Assembly (NCBI GenBank): GCA_963932465.1
Contig: OZ010800.1
Span: forward strand, 95,189,307 to 95,253,306
Direction: 5' to 3'
From: Maratus speciosus
Taxonomy: Eukaryota; Arthropoda; Arachnida; Araneae; Salticidae
DNA: 64,000 bases
Positions 1 through 10,765 of the stretch are shown in pieces. Position numbers and translations under genes: made by a program. Position 1 is the first letter of the stretch. The number at the start of each line of letters is the position of its first letter. Under the pieces are notes generated by a model. That model searched no databases. It worked only from the letters and a program-made list of their open reading frames with translations, and was not told where the DNA came from.

Positions 1-1028
1 GAGTTAATTTAATTCTAATAGAATTTTTAAATATACAGTATCATATGCAGTAAGTTTACATATAGTTGTAGGTTACTAGTATTGCTTTCAAATAACCACG
101 GTGTGCGATATGCTTTATTGCTTATAAGCTTATATTGCTTTATTTACATTTTGTCTGAATTCCATAGCTACGATTAAAGATGATTCTTTTAACTAGTTAT
201 AAACATAAAATGCACTCGATATGTAATCATAAATGTCGTAAACATGTTTTGATGCAGTTTACAAGTAAAGTGTCTTGTAACCTATGCTGATAAGGAAATT
301 AATATATTAAGAAACATGCAAGAATACATACAATTCGAAAATAAACAAATTTACAATAATGCAAAAAACTATGTTAAGTTAAAACTTAACATTTGTGAAA
401 ATTGTAAAATAATAAGTGCATAGTACAAAAACAAGACAGTTTTGTGTACCTATATAAATGATGCCAAAATCTCATAAAATTCCTGTGAATTTAATATCTT
501 AAAGTGAAAACTGACTTTTGAAAGTTATTTTTTTAAATATTAAATTATTAGTATTTATCCTACATATGAAGACGTAACTTTCGAAACACGCTTAGCCCCC
601 CCCCCCCCCCCCAAAAAGAAAAAAAAATAAATAAATGGAGTTTTCTCTATCAGTTTATTTTATTTGTGAACCTGCACCGAAAAAAAACACTACAATCTGC
701 AAAAAATCAAGTTTTATCCTGCATGCCTGGCATTTTAAAATCTTGGTTTACAATGAAAACCAATGGACGAATTCAGAGGTTTTCAAAATCTGATTTTCTG
801 TATATCGCGAGTTTTGAAACTCACATCTAAAAAAATCACTCATATCTAAAAAAAATATTAACCCTATATATAATTTGAAAAAAATATTTTTGTAATACAG
901 AGTGAACCACAAATCTTGCCCTGACTATAATAATTCATTACAAATTAACCATTTTTATAATAATGTAACTCTTTATATAATTGGATACGTCAATTTTAGT
1001 AGTTTTTGTGCAATAGACGGCACGATTG
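1..1028. other. AT-rich intergenic DNA, no gene seen
   Basis: There is no sustained open frame, RNA gene or recognisable transposon end here. The one obvious feature is a C-run followed by an A-rich run near 598-629. Confidence 0.6.
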
Positions 1029-1214
1029 CTAGCTAAGCTGAGCGATTGATGGTGCTGCTAATATCTGTAGGCCTCCTCGCTCTCCAGGTATCAATCCTCT
1101 GGATTTTTTCATTTGAGGCTGTGTCAAGGTCAGAGCCTTTGCTATACCATTTGCATACGTCGAAGAACTGAAGACTAAGATACAGGCCGCTGTGTGTACT
1201 ATAACAGGAGCCAT
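1029..1214 (-). CDS. candidate small secreted peptide (possible first exon)
   Basis: The 61-codon minus-strand frame starts MAPVIVHTAACILVFSSSTY and ends at a stop beside 1029. The start has the form of a signal peptide: a short N-region, about 15 hydrophobic residues, then small residues (STYANG) suited to signal peptidase. The mature part holds a KKSRG basic site followed by a GERGG stretch, which would fit a small peptide precursor, but I recognise no family. I chose the ATG at 1214 because the longer upstream frame runs into the GC-rich repeat that starts at about 1265. It could equally be a chance frame, or an exon read beyond a splice donor. Function is unknown. Confidence 0.25.
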   Translation of the reverse strand: MAPVIVHTAACILVFSSSTYANGIAKALTLTQPQMKKSRGLIPGERGGLQILAAPSIAQLS

Positions 1215-1959
1215 GTTAAAGAACACTTTGCGGGAACTAGAATACTGCTTAGAAGTTCTCCTTCCCAGCAAACACATACCTTTCGGCACACGATCGGACC
1301 GCAGCCGGCAGTGTCGGTTAAGTGTCGGCATGGGCACAGTGGTTTCGGTGAAGCGTCGGAAGCATGTTGGCAACTGAAACATAAGAATCTACTTTTTCGA
1401 CTGCCGGTTAGCGTAATCGGTTCCCTTATGGTTATATATCGGCAAGCGACTTACACCGGCAAGTGACGCAGGACCGATATGTGATTTTTGATAGTGGCCC
1501 GATTAGATTTGCCAACATCGGTCCGAATTCGGAACTTTTAGTCTTAGCCGACATTTTTTTTTCTTAAATTTGTTTCAGTTTTAGTTTTGATAAGATATGT
1601 ATATATCATGTATTTCATATAAAATTCTAACAGGGATAAACAGAAAAAAAATTGTCAAAATTAGCCTATATTTATTTATTTTAAAAAAGTTGTTATTGAA
1701 TTCATTTTAAAAAGGATTTTCAATTATTTGAATCATCAAAAGTGTTTTTTTAAATCGCTCCGTAAAATTAATATTCATTATAAACTTAATCATAGAAAAA
1801 AAACATTATTAATTGAACCAATTTTCTAACTATATATTCATTTTAAAAGCAATAGCTATGTTTCTTATTTTATTTATAATTAAAATTATTAAAAAAGTGT
1901 TTAAAATTATTTTACAAGCTATAAAATTATAAGAAAAACTTCCCAACGTTTTAGCATTA

Positions 1960-2665
1960 AAATTTAAAAGAAAGATCCAGAAATATCCCACTTCAAAAAC
2001 ATTATTTACACCCCCCCCCCACCCCCCAAAAAAAGGTAAATTAATATTTCTATTTTATTTGATGATTTAAAAATGTTGATAAGTAAAAGAATGATTATTT
2101 TATATAATCACTAAAAATATATTCTACATTAAATCATCAAATGACAAAAAATGAAATCTTATTCTATTTAAAAGTGATTAATTACCAACTTATATTTTTA
2201 TTAAAATTAGTTTTTCTATGTTCCAAATATATATTTCATGAATTAACACATTTAATTACATCATAATTCCTAAAGAGAAAATTGTATTCAGATAAAAACC
2301 TCTGAAATTCACTTATTTTATTTAATAAGCATTCTTAAATTTATAAGAAAGATTCAGAAATATCCCCCATTTAAAAATTATCCTTCAAAAGAAAAAAAAA
2401 TGTAAATTAATATTTTTATTTGATTTTTAAATTAAAAATATTGACAAGTAACAAATTAATACTGCAACATACTCATTAAATATATGTTCTACTTTAAATC
2501 AGCAAAACGACATAAAATGATTTATTATTCTAATTAAAGTTATTACCAACTTTTTAGTTATTAAAATAAATTTTTCCATGTTAAAAATTTATATTTTATA
2601 AATTAACGCTACGCATGTAATTACATTATAATTTCTAATAAGAAAATTTTATTAACTGAACAAAG
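1960..2665. repeat. diverged tandem duplication, period about 375 bp
   Basis: Two AT-rich copies lie side by side. The first has AGAAAGATCCAGAAATATCC at 1971 and the second has AGAAAGATTCAGAAATATCC at 2346. The similarity continues for about 330 bp, through a shared ATTACCAACTT segment and the final AATTAC..AT..AATTTCTAA block. The first copy also carries a C-tract with an A-rich tail near 2010-2035 that the second lacks. It is non-coding. Confidence 0.6.
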
Positions 2666-2993
2666 CCATTAAAAATATTTTTTAATACTTAATTATTCTT
2701 AAATTTATATATGTTCATTATTATTTTTAATTATATCTATATCTTAATTATTCTTAAATTTATTCTTAAATTTGTTAGCTTTAACAAATTCGCTAAGATA
2801 TTTATTTCATTCATTTAAATATTAAATTATTTTAAATACATGCGCATAAGACAATTATAAATAAATAAATAAAAAATAAAATAAAAACACTTCAAATTTC
2901 TAATTTTTCCATCTAACGTTTATCTTCAACAATAAACTATTACGTATCAATATGTCTTCCCCTTATTACTTCATATAATCCTCCCCCGATCAA

Positions 2994-3090
2994 GTCTCGG
3001 TAGCCAAGTGGTTAAAGCGTCTACTTTCTGTCCTTGGGTGCAAGGGATCAAACACATTCTCTTCCAGAGCCGAAACATCTTCCTTTCAAA
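2994..3090 (+). repeat. tRNA-headed SINE fragment
   Basis: A perfect pol III A-box (TAGCCAAGTGG, 3001-3011) is followed about 45 bp later by a weak B-box (GGATCAAACAC, 3046-3056). That is tRNA-like spacing, and the sequence resembles a serine/leucine-type tRNA. The stem halves do not pair well enough for a working tRNA, so I call it a SINE head or tRNA-derived pseudogene. Confidence 0.4.
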
Positions 3091-3349
3091 TATGCATTCC
3101 ACAATGGCTCATAGATGGCGCCATTAAAACATGTTTTTATTTTATTTTTGTGCTGGTGTCGGGATGCGGCCGGAATTCGTATGGATAGCTATCGGCATAG
3201 TTTTCTGCCGGTACCGGGCCGGCTGCGTGCCTTATGAATCGGGCCGCATTCGCGCGGTGTATCAAAAAAGATACGGAACCGGTAGCGGCAACCGATATCG
3301 TGCCGATTGCTTACCTATAGCTCTGTGTTTGCTGGGTTGTTACTAAGGG

Positions 3350-4511
3350 TGCACACGTTGAAATTTAATGAGGTATGTGATCTTATAAAAAATATTTATA
3401 ACAGTACTTACAATGTATCCAAACAAATATATGTCTCACTATAAAGCTTGAGCACAATAAATATTTATAAACAGGGCAAAAATTTTGTTCACCCTATATA
3501 TAGGTTTAGATTTGTGTTATAATGAACTAATTTTAACACAAAGAAAGTTAAAAAGAAAGAAATGAATAATTATAGATCTAATTTCTAAATGCTCCAAATA
3601 TTGCAATTTTTTTCTTAAATATTTACTTTCAATAAATTCTTAAATATTTAATTTCAATATAATATTAGATGGAGAGCTTGTAGCATTCTCTACACTCGTC
3701 AGTTTATATTCAATTAGAAATTGCATTTTAAATCTTCTTTACAAAGAGCAGCTATAATTATTTACGAAATATATTAGGAATGTCATGATTAGAGCTGCCT
3801 GTTTAGTTCGTAGTTTCGAAATCTGCTTTTAATTGAATCCCAGTTTAACTGCTCGTTTCCTTGTTGCTTGGTAATGAGGTTCCAATATTTCTTAATTAAA
3901 GTAAATGTCACTAATTTAATTTATTGTAGTATTCTAATGATAAGTGTGAAAGAAAGATAATATATCTAATAGTTCCCGAACAATGTTAGAATTTAACTTT
4001 TGTATAAAGCATTAGTTACTGATGCATAACACGCTCCTTCTTGGAAATGTAACTGTATTTAAACTGAAATTTTTATTTGATTTGAGACGAATTAATATTC
4101 TGTAAATAATATTCATATTTAAAACTTTAAAAATTATTTTATCAAAATTATAACATAATATTATATTTAGGTATGAAACAGAATGAATTTTTTAAGCTAT
4201 GCCTTATGTAGAAATTAACACAAAATATGCAAAGCAAAATGAATAAAACTACAAAGCAATATCTTCATGTATACACTTTATTATCAGCATGAACATTTTT
4301 TTAAATATCAATTTTTTTAGCATTGTTCGTCATAGTAGATGACGGACTTTAATCGATTGGGAAAAACGTCAATTTTTGTTAATGTTTTACGATTTCCTTA
4401 TGCAAATATTATCATATTAAAATTAACATACTGTTTTCATTTTTTATTGGTTACCATCATTACTTTTTCACATTATATAAATATTAAAGTGTAATATTTG
4501 AATTATGTTTG
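3350..4511. other. AT-rich intergenic DNA, nothing recognised
   Basis: This is low-complexity AT-rich DNA. I see no gene, no repeat pair and no transposon end. Confidence 0.6.
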
Positions 4512-5974
4512 TACTTACACCCATGTTTGTGAAAATTTCAAGACCATGAAAGAATGATGCGATTGAGTTGAAAATTTCAGAGAATGCAAAGTATATTTTG
4601 TTCTGCAAATGATTCCCATTTAGAGTCACCACGCATGCGTGGACTGAGCAGCACTCTCTGGAATGCTGCTGAAACCGTATAAATAGAGGGCTGTAGCGAG
4701 ACTTTCAAAATTGCCTATGGTTATTTGCTAATGGGTAAACGTTACGAGAGAAATAACTATACCACATTGACGAAAGAGGACTGCATTTCAACAACTGACG
4801 GAGTTTACCCATTGACGGAGGTTACCAACAACTGACGGAGTTTACGAAAGGAATCGTCGGGCTTCGTGAAGAAGGATTTTCCTTTCGTGCAATAGCAGCT
4901 CGTATGCAGCGTAACAGCAGCAGATTGATCTTAGTTTGGAAGCTGTGGACCGATGATGATAGGAAAAGTCGGAAATTTGAGAGTGGACCCCAAACGGTGA
5001 CGTCAACGCTCGATGATAGACACATAGACCTCATGCTGCTGATCGACGGTACAGCTTCATCTATGTAGTTGGCAGCACATTGATCAACAGCTACAACTGC
5101 TACAACTGCTATCTGCATCGTCGATTCGTTGGTGTCGGCTGCACCGTAGGCTGCGTGCAAGACCTCCTGTGGACAGTTTTCCCCTACCGCAATACTATCT
5201 ACGCCGGCGGCTGCAATGTGCTCATGAGCATAGAGACTTGCATGCAGATAGGCAATAAGTTTATTTTATCTGACGAGCCCAGCTTTAATTTGTGGTAGCA
5301 TCATGGCCGCATTCGTGTTAAAAGCTATGCCGGTGAACGCTACCTTCCGGAGTGCATTATCGAACGTCCTAGTGGACGAACACCGGGCGTTATGGTCTGA
5401 GGTATGATTGCGCATCATGGATGATCGCAGCTGCTACGAATTGTCGGTAATCTGAACAGCAAAAGGTAAATCAGTGAAGTACTGGGGCCCGAAGTCGTTC
5501 CTTTCCTTCAAGGCATTCCTGGAGCTATCTTTCAACAGGATATTGCCCGTCCACTTGTCTCAAAGAATGCTTCAGACTACTTGTCAGCAGAACAAATACA
5601 GCTTCTTCCATGGCTTGCGTATTCACCGGATATGTCGTCGATTGGACAAGTTGGGGATTTCGCTGATCGGCGTCTCGCTCGTTATCCTTCTCCTATAGCT
5701 TCTACAGATGAACTTGGGTAAGCATACAAAGACTATGGAATACTTTTCCCCACTCAGGCATTCAGAATCTGTTTGACTCCATGTCACGTCGTATAAGTTC
5801 GCATACTGCCGCGCGTGGTGGCCACACCAAATACTTATTTCGGACACTTAATAGCTTTTCTTGCTTTGAAAAAGTAATCATTTGTTTGTACTAATACCAG
5901 TAGTTTATGTATTAAATTTCATTTAATTCTGATGATTTCTTCATGCTGTCGCCATTTTCACAAACATGAAAGTA
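4512..5974 (+). mobile_element. Tc1-like DNA transposon, inactive
   Basis: The element has imperfect terminal inverted repeats. The left end reads CATGTTTGTGAAAAT from 4522, and the same sequence on the opposite strand ends at 5968. Both sit next to a TA (4512, 5973), the expected target duplication of Tc1/mariner elements. At about 1.46 kb, the length matches a near-complete Tc1 element. The transposase inside is broken (see its own entry). Confidence 0.8.
4822..5865 (+). pseudogene. Tc1-like transposase pseudogene
   Basis: The degraded frame has the order of a Tc1 transposase. It starts with an N-terminal helix-turn-helix region (GLREEGFSFRAIAARMQRNS, near 4855-4915), followed by the SGPQTVTSTLDDRH linker. 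A DDE domain follows, with the first aspartate kept in LSDEPSFNLW (near 5265-5295) and the second in QQDIARP (near 5538-5560). The third catalytic residue is lost: the usual PIEHVWD region reads SIGQVGD near 5636-5655, so glutamate is replaced by glycine. The C-terminus (DSMSRRI..ARGGHTKY) is present near 5775-5840. Several stops and frameshifts, including one after TASSM near 5065, show it cannot make an active enzyme. Confidence 0.85.
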
Positions 5975-7744
5975 TTATATTAATTACTTGGAATTTTATT
6001 CACTACTGTATGAAAAAATTTTCAGACACACGCTAAATCTTACGGTGACTCTTGTGTATTTTTGTTACAACTGAATCCGAAAATAACCTTCATTTTTCAC
6101 CATCGCGTCAGGATTTTTCGTGAATGGCAAAATTCAATTTTCTTTAAAAATCTACATATTGCCGAAATCTGATACTGTAAAATAGATTTAAGACCTTTTT
6201 TCTTGAAATTTTATTCATTTTTTTGTGTTATATTATGCCTTCTTACATCTAAACATGTAATTATGCCTTCTTACAGCTAAACATGTAAAATATTATGTAT
6301 TTCAAATACTTGCAATTTTATTCCTAGAAGATTCTTTGTGCCCCCCCCCCACCCCACCCTCATCAGAGTCATCAACTGTTTAGCTATAAGAATCCTCAGC
6401 AAAAGTCATACAAGTAAATAAATTATTATTTTTAAAAAACTATTACATTTATTGTAAAGTATCAGAAGTTTTGGCTATTTTAGATTTTTGGACAATTTTG
6501 AAATTTAGGATTTCTGAAAAATTCGGACTTCATGGTAAAAAATAATGGTAATTTACGGATTCAGCGCTAAAAAATACGTAAGGAGAATTTATCAAATGTT
6601 AAAAACACAACTATCTCATTCTTGTGCTATTTTGTTTATATTATCAGAAATTAATGAAGAAGAATTATTTGATTATTTATTACCAAATTTGTATGAAAAA
6701 TTATTATTAAATTCGAATATTATCATTTGATTATTTATTTTCCTTTGAAGGCATTGGCTTCCGATCTCCAAGATACTTTTTTTACACTTTCCTGTTAATG
6801 CTCCAATCCTCTTTAGTTCCCATTGCAACCAACGCATCATTTACATCTCCATTCCGTTCTTCATCTACGTATTTCGTTTTGCATCTCACATATCCAAAAT
6901 ATATCAAATGTACCATTAAGTATATTGGAAGAAGTTATTTTAATAATTATCAATTTCTTTATTTCTTCATTTCTATCTTAAATTTCCGCATAATAATTTT
7001 AGAGCATCCGATTCTACTGCCCAATAACTTTCTTATAATGCTGCAGTAAGTGTCCATGCACCTTCCTCATACAACATAATTCTTTTATAATGGTATTATA
7101 AAGATTTAGTTTGCATGTCCTAGAGAAGCTATACTCAAACTTTTATCCATGCGGGCCTCAAACAAAAGTTTACTACGTGAGGTGAAGTGCAACACACTAT
7201 ACTTATATAATAATATAGAAAATAGTTGTTTAAATAGTAACATAACAGCATAACTATGCAATATAGGATGGATGGTTGCCTGGTTGGTTGATTGGGGTTT
7301 GATTGCACAAAGTCCAATTAGGGACATGCTGCGCCAAGAAAAAGTTAAAATAAAAGCATAGAATTATAATTTGAAAGCATGTCTGAAAACATGATGATTA
7401 AAAACAACACAATTTATAAATATATAATGATATAATGTATAAATAAAACTATTTAATAAAGTTGAAATACAATAGTTAATAGACAATTAAAATAAAAAAT
7501 ATATACAGAAGGGAGTGTTAAAAAAATGAAAAATAAAATTTATTTATAATATTTCATAAAGACAAGTTTCAAAACCACATGTTATTAATAAATGTTGCAA
7601 AATCATGCAGTCATGTAAAACAAAATTTCAAAATCAAAATCTGTACATTCATATTGATATAAAATCAATGTGTGAAAACACTAATTATTTATTTAGCATA
7701 AACAGGTCGAAATAAACATAGCTCATACAAAAAGTAACTGGTTA
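5975..7744. other. AT-rich intergenic DNA with homopolymer tracts
   Basis: There is a C-run near 6341-6357 and otherwise only short random frames. A stretch near 7262-7338 resembles a short dispersed arthropod repeat, but I cannot name it. Confidence 0.5.
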
Positions 7745-7952
7745 AAATCGTTAGAATCAAATATCTCAAAGGCAACATGTTCCTCATTTACATCTACATC
7801 ATAAGACTCTGATTCCATAGCAACTTCCGATCAGCGGAGGAGCTGTTTGGAGTACTTAAAATTAGCAAGTGGTGCTTGAAAATCTTATTTTGTTGCTCTT
7901 AAGTACATTGAAATATAATAAAATTAATACTGTCAATATTAATTACACAATA

Positions 7953-8160
7953 CACTGTAAAAAATATTCCGTTAAAATAAGGAAATTGTACTGACAATCG
8001 AGGACGCCAGAACGATTTCCGTAATTTAACTGTTTTTCTTTTCTATAAATTCCAGAAAAAATTCCGTTTCTTCACAAAATTTACGGAAATAATTTCCGTT
8101 AAAATACCAAAACAGTCCTGGACTATTTCCGCATGTTAACGATTTTTTTTTTTTACAGCG
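7953..8160. mobile_element. TA-flanked MITE inside unit A
   Basis: The 208-bp element has ends CACTGTAAAAAAT and, on the other side, TTTTTTACAGCG, with matching inner motifs (CCGTTAA, AGGAAATTG against GGAAATAGT). It is flanked by TA on both sides (7951-7952 and 8161-8162). The sister units B and C show the uninterrupted sequence (AATATATAATAAGYATAAAAT), so the insertion is proven by paralogous empty sites. The TA duplication suggests mobilisation by a Tc1/mariner-type transposase. It has no coding capacity. Confidence 0.8.
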
Positions 8161-8662
8161 TAAGTATAAAATGTAAAACTATCATAATGCATAATTTTCA
8201 TGATCCTAAGAAAAAAATCAGATTTTCTTCGATAATTATGATTTTTGTTCACTTCAAAAATTTTTTATCTTTTGAACAGTCAAAATATACAGTGCGAACC
8301 CAAATAATTTTAAACGATGTTTTATTAGTGGTGAAGATTAAAACTATATACACTTATGTAAAACAAATCGGACTAAATAAAAGAAAAGCTTTTGATTAAG
8401 CAAATGACATATTTTAAAATTATATGTAACACTGGAGATTTTATTATCCCTTTAAAAAACTAAATTAATAATAATTATGCTTGTAAATACCTTTTATGCG
8501 CATCTTGAATATATATATTTTAAACGTTATTTTCTATGACTTCCTAATTATATATTTGAATATCAGCATGTGTATATTTAGTTTTTTAAATCTATAAATA
8601 TCAAATAAAGCAAAATATAAAGAGGTTGTTATTATCATTACAAAACTATGAGAAAAAAATGT

Positions 8663-8881
8663 CTATTGTTTACAGATATATAAATAAAAAATGTACAGTT
8701 CTTCATTTACTAAACTACAAAAATTATTCATTCTCTTTTTGAAAAATGTATAAAAACACGTAGCTTCTAATTCTAATGCCTCAAAAACAACGTTTTCCTC
8801 TTCTGTATCCGCGCCGCAAAACTCTGATTCCATAGCAACTTCCGCACAACGGAGAAGCTTTGGAATACTTAAAATTACCAA
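8663..8881 (-). CDS. conserved small frame repeated in each array unit
   Basis: The minus-strand frame of unit B contains IPKLLRCAEVAMESE followed by an acidic EEENVVFE segment and CFYTFF. Units A and C contain clearly related peptides (SKQLLR-stop-SEVAMESE..NEEHVAFEIFD and PKQLLRYAEDAVE-stop..KEENVVFEILD..CFYKFF). The same reading frame therefore gives the best protein match in all three, but A and C carry stops. It could be a duplicated exon of an unknown gene lying just downstream of the U6-like sequence, or simply the most stop-free frame of a repeated DNA. No family is recognised. Confidence 0.25.
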   Translation of the reverse strand: MVILSIPKLLRCAEVAMESEFCGADTEEENVVFEALELEATCFYTFFKKRMNNFCSLVNEELYIFYLYICKQ

Positions 8882-8928
8882 GTGGCGCTTCCAAACATGA
8901 TCTTGTGGATATTTTCTTAACTGTTAAG

Positions 8929-9032
8929 GATGTGGAACGCTTCACTGTTTTGCGTGTCATTCTTGCGCACGGGCCATGCTAATCTGCCATGTATCATTCC
9001 AATTTTAGTTTAGGTACTGCCGAAGCAAGAAC
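8929..9032 (-). pseudogene. U6 snRNA pseudogene (unit B)
   Basis: The 104-nt minus-strand sequence aligns along its whole length with U6 spliceosomal RNA: the 5' stem (CTTGCTTCGGCAG), ACTAAAATTGGAA, GATTAGCATGGCCC, TGCGCAAG, ATGACACGCAAA and GTGAAGCGTTCCA. The essential ACAGAGA box, which pairs with the 5' splice site, is altered to ACATGGC. There is no run of four or more Ts after the 3' end where pol III should stop. Both defects argue for a pseudogene. It lies inside a tandem unit rather than being a retroposed copy with a poly-A tail. Confidence 0.85.
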
Positions 9033-9772
9033 ATTCCAATATAGGAAAATTAATACAGTGAGAATTAAATATATAATAAGCATAAAATATAAATCTATAT
9101 TAATACATAATTTTCATGTTCCTGAGAAAAAAAAATCCGATTTTCTTTGATAATTACGATTTTTGTTCAATTCAAAATCTTTTCATATTTTTAAAAGTCA
9201 AAATGTATAGTGAAAATTTAATTAATTTTATATAATGTTTGATTAGTGGTGAAGATTAAAAACTATTCTAAAAACATTTCTAAAAAGCAAATGGGACTAA
9301 ATAAAAGAAAAACTTTTGACTAAGCAAATATTTTTTTTTAATTATATATAACACTGGAGATTTTTGTTAGTTTCTTAAAAAATATAAAATAATACTTAAG
9401 TTCTTAAATACGCGTTATGCGCATCTTCAATATATATATTTATTAATAAATAATCATAAGTTGTGTGTTTACGGCCACACACAATCTGTCATTGCGCCTC
9501 GTCGGCCGTTGGTTCAGTATTGCTGTCCTAGAGAATTAATTTTTCATTCCACCAAATTCCCTTTTATCCTTGAATCGCTTCTCTGGTTTAATGAAATTCT
9601 TTTATTAAACTCTGAAGCGTGTCTATCGTTCTCTTTAATTCTGCGCCTAGATATGTATATCAATCAAAGCTATGCCATTCTTAAGTAGTACATATGTCTA
9701 TTTTTTACCAATACATAGATATTTACTAAGAAAAAGAAACAACGTAGAAGGGCACAAATAAAATGTGTTTAA

Positions 9773-9819
9773 AAGCATACAGCTGTTTCAAAACCTCTAA
9801 GGTTTCCTCATCAGTGCTT
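9773..9819 (-). ncRNA. hammerhead-ribozyme-like motif, left copy
   Basis: Read on the minus strand, the order fits a type I hammerhead: stem I half AAGCA, core CTGATGA, a stem II region (GGAAACC..GGTTTT), GAA, a self-complementary mini stem III ACAGCTGT, A at the cleavage position, then the matching stem I half TGCTT. Stem I is fully complementary. Stem II is imperfect, with G-U pairs next to the core, so activity is uncertain. A tiny self-complementary stem III is a known trait of PLE and retrozyme hammerheads. Confidence 0.55.
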
Positions 9820-10068
9820 AAAATAAAGGTTAAATTAAAACTAAAACATTGTGTAAAAAAAGGGAAGGGGGGAGGTGGACAGATAGTCAGAAAAGCGTAC
9901 CTTTCAGCTCTACTGCCAACGGTGAAATGACACATTTTCATGGCATGACACGGTGAAATGGCATTTCACCGTTGGCAGTAGAGCTGAAAGGTTTGCTTTT
10001 CTGACTCTCTGTCCACCTCCCCCCACATTTTATACACAATGTTTTAGTTTTAATTTAACTTTTATTTT

Positions 10069-10115
10069 AAGCACTGATGAGGAAACCTCAGAGGTTTTGA
10101 AACAGCTGTATGCTT
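10069..10115 (+). ncRNA. hammerhead-ribozyme-like motif, right copy
   Basis: This is the plus-strand twin of the motif in the left copy, differing by one base in the stem II loop. Stem I halves AAGCA and TGCTT, core CTGATGA, GAA and ACAGCTGT are all kept. It lies about 50-85 bp inside the 3' end of the copy. Confidence 0.55.
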
Positions 10116-10660
10116 TTAAACACATTTTATTTGTGCCCTTATACGTTGTTTCTTTTCTTAATATAGTGGCACAAAATACAATCCTTCCCCACTTTTTATA
10201 TAGATATTTACTTTTAGCTATTTTCTATTGCTGCAATTATAATCCTTAAAAACCATCATTTGTATATTTAGATTTTTTAGATCTATACGTAGCAAATAAA
10301 AAATATATATATAAAGATATTGTTACTGTCTTTACAAAAATATAAGAAATGTTTTTAAACATATAAATGAGAACAAGATGGTTTTTAATTTTCTTCGTTT
10401 ACAAGTATATAATGACTTAATTGTAAAACAATGAATAGTTCTTTAACGTCTACACTACAAAAATTATTCACTGTCTTTCGGAAAAATTTATAAAAACACG
10501 TAGGATCTAATATCTCAAAAACAACATTTTCCTCTTTTACATCTGTGTCACACTCTCATTCCACAGCATCTTCCGCATAACGGAGGAGCTGTTTGGGCTC
10601 CTCACAATTATCAAGTGTTCCTTCAAAAGGTGATATTGTGGATCTTTTTTTAACAGTTTA

Positions 10661-10765
10661 AAATGTTAAACGCGGAGTGATTTTGCATGTCACCTTTGTG
10701 CAGATGCTAAGCTAATCATCTCTGTATCTTTGCAATATTAGTTTTGGCATAGCGGAAGCAAGTAC
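10661..10765 (-). pseudogene. U6 snRNA pseudogene (unit C)
   Basis: This minus-strand copy of about 105 nt is more diverged than the one in unit B, but it still follows U6 from CTTGCTTCCGC through AAACTAATATTG, ATACAGAGA, TGATTAGC, GTGACATGCAAA and CACTCCGCGTTTAA. It keeps the ACAGAGA box, which unit B lost, but the 5' stem-loop and the 3' stem are mutated. It is in the same position and orientation within its unit, so it derives from the array duplication and not from a separate retroposition. Confidence 0.75.

Larger units (their letters stand above)
1264..3346. repeat. repeat bounded by inverted CCCAGCAAACACA ends
   Basis: The 13-mer CCCAGCAAACACA occurs at about 1265-1277, and its exact reverse complement occurs at about 3327-3339. 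Next to each lies about 200 bp of unusually GC- and CpG-rich DNA (1280-1520 and 3165-3325), rich in GGCA and CGG motifs and unlike the AT-rich interior. This looks like the two ends of one transposon-like repeat, or two copies of one short GC-rich element in opposite orientation. No transposase is visible inside. Confidence 0.4.
9715..10212. mobile_element. head-to-head PLE-like insertion with 13-bp target duplication
   Basis: Two inverted copies (9728-9929 and 9962-10165, about 90% alike) meet at a ~32-bp centre. The whole is flanked by the direct repeat ATAGATATTTACT (9715-9727 and 10200-10212). The right copy has an extra ~35-bp 3' tail (10165-10199). Both copies read outward through the same frame (HFTVGSRAER..STDEET..VLKQLYAFKHI), and each carries a hammerhead-like core. 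Unit C of the array shows the uninterrupted site. The structure matches the head-to-head, 5'-truncated copy pairs known for Penelope-like elements. No reverse transcriptase or GIY-YIG domain is present, so the PLE label here rests on the ribozyme and the layout. Confidence 0.65.

Noticed and set aside
7262..7338. short GATTGGGGTTTGATTGCACA segment resembling a dispersed arthropod repeat
   Set aside because: There is only one copy in the window and I cannot name a family with confidence.
8929..9032. active U6 snRNA gene
   Set aside because: The ACAGAGA box is mutated and there is no T-run terminator after the 3' end.
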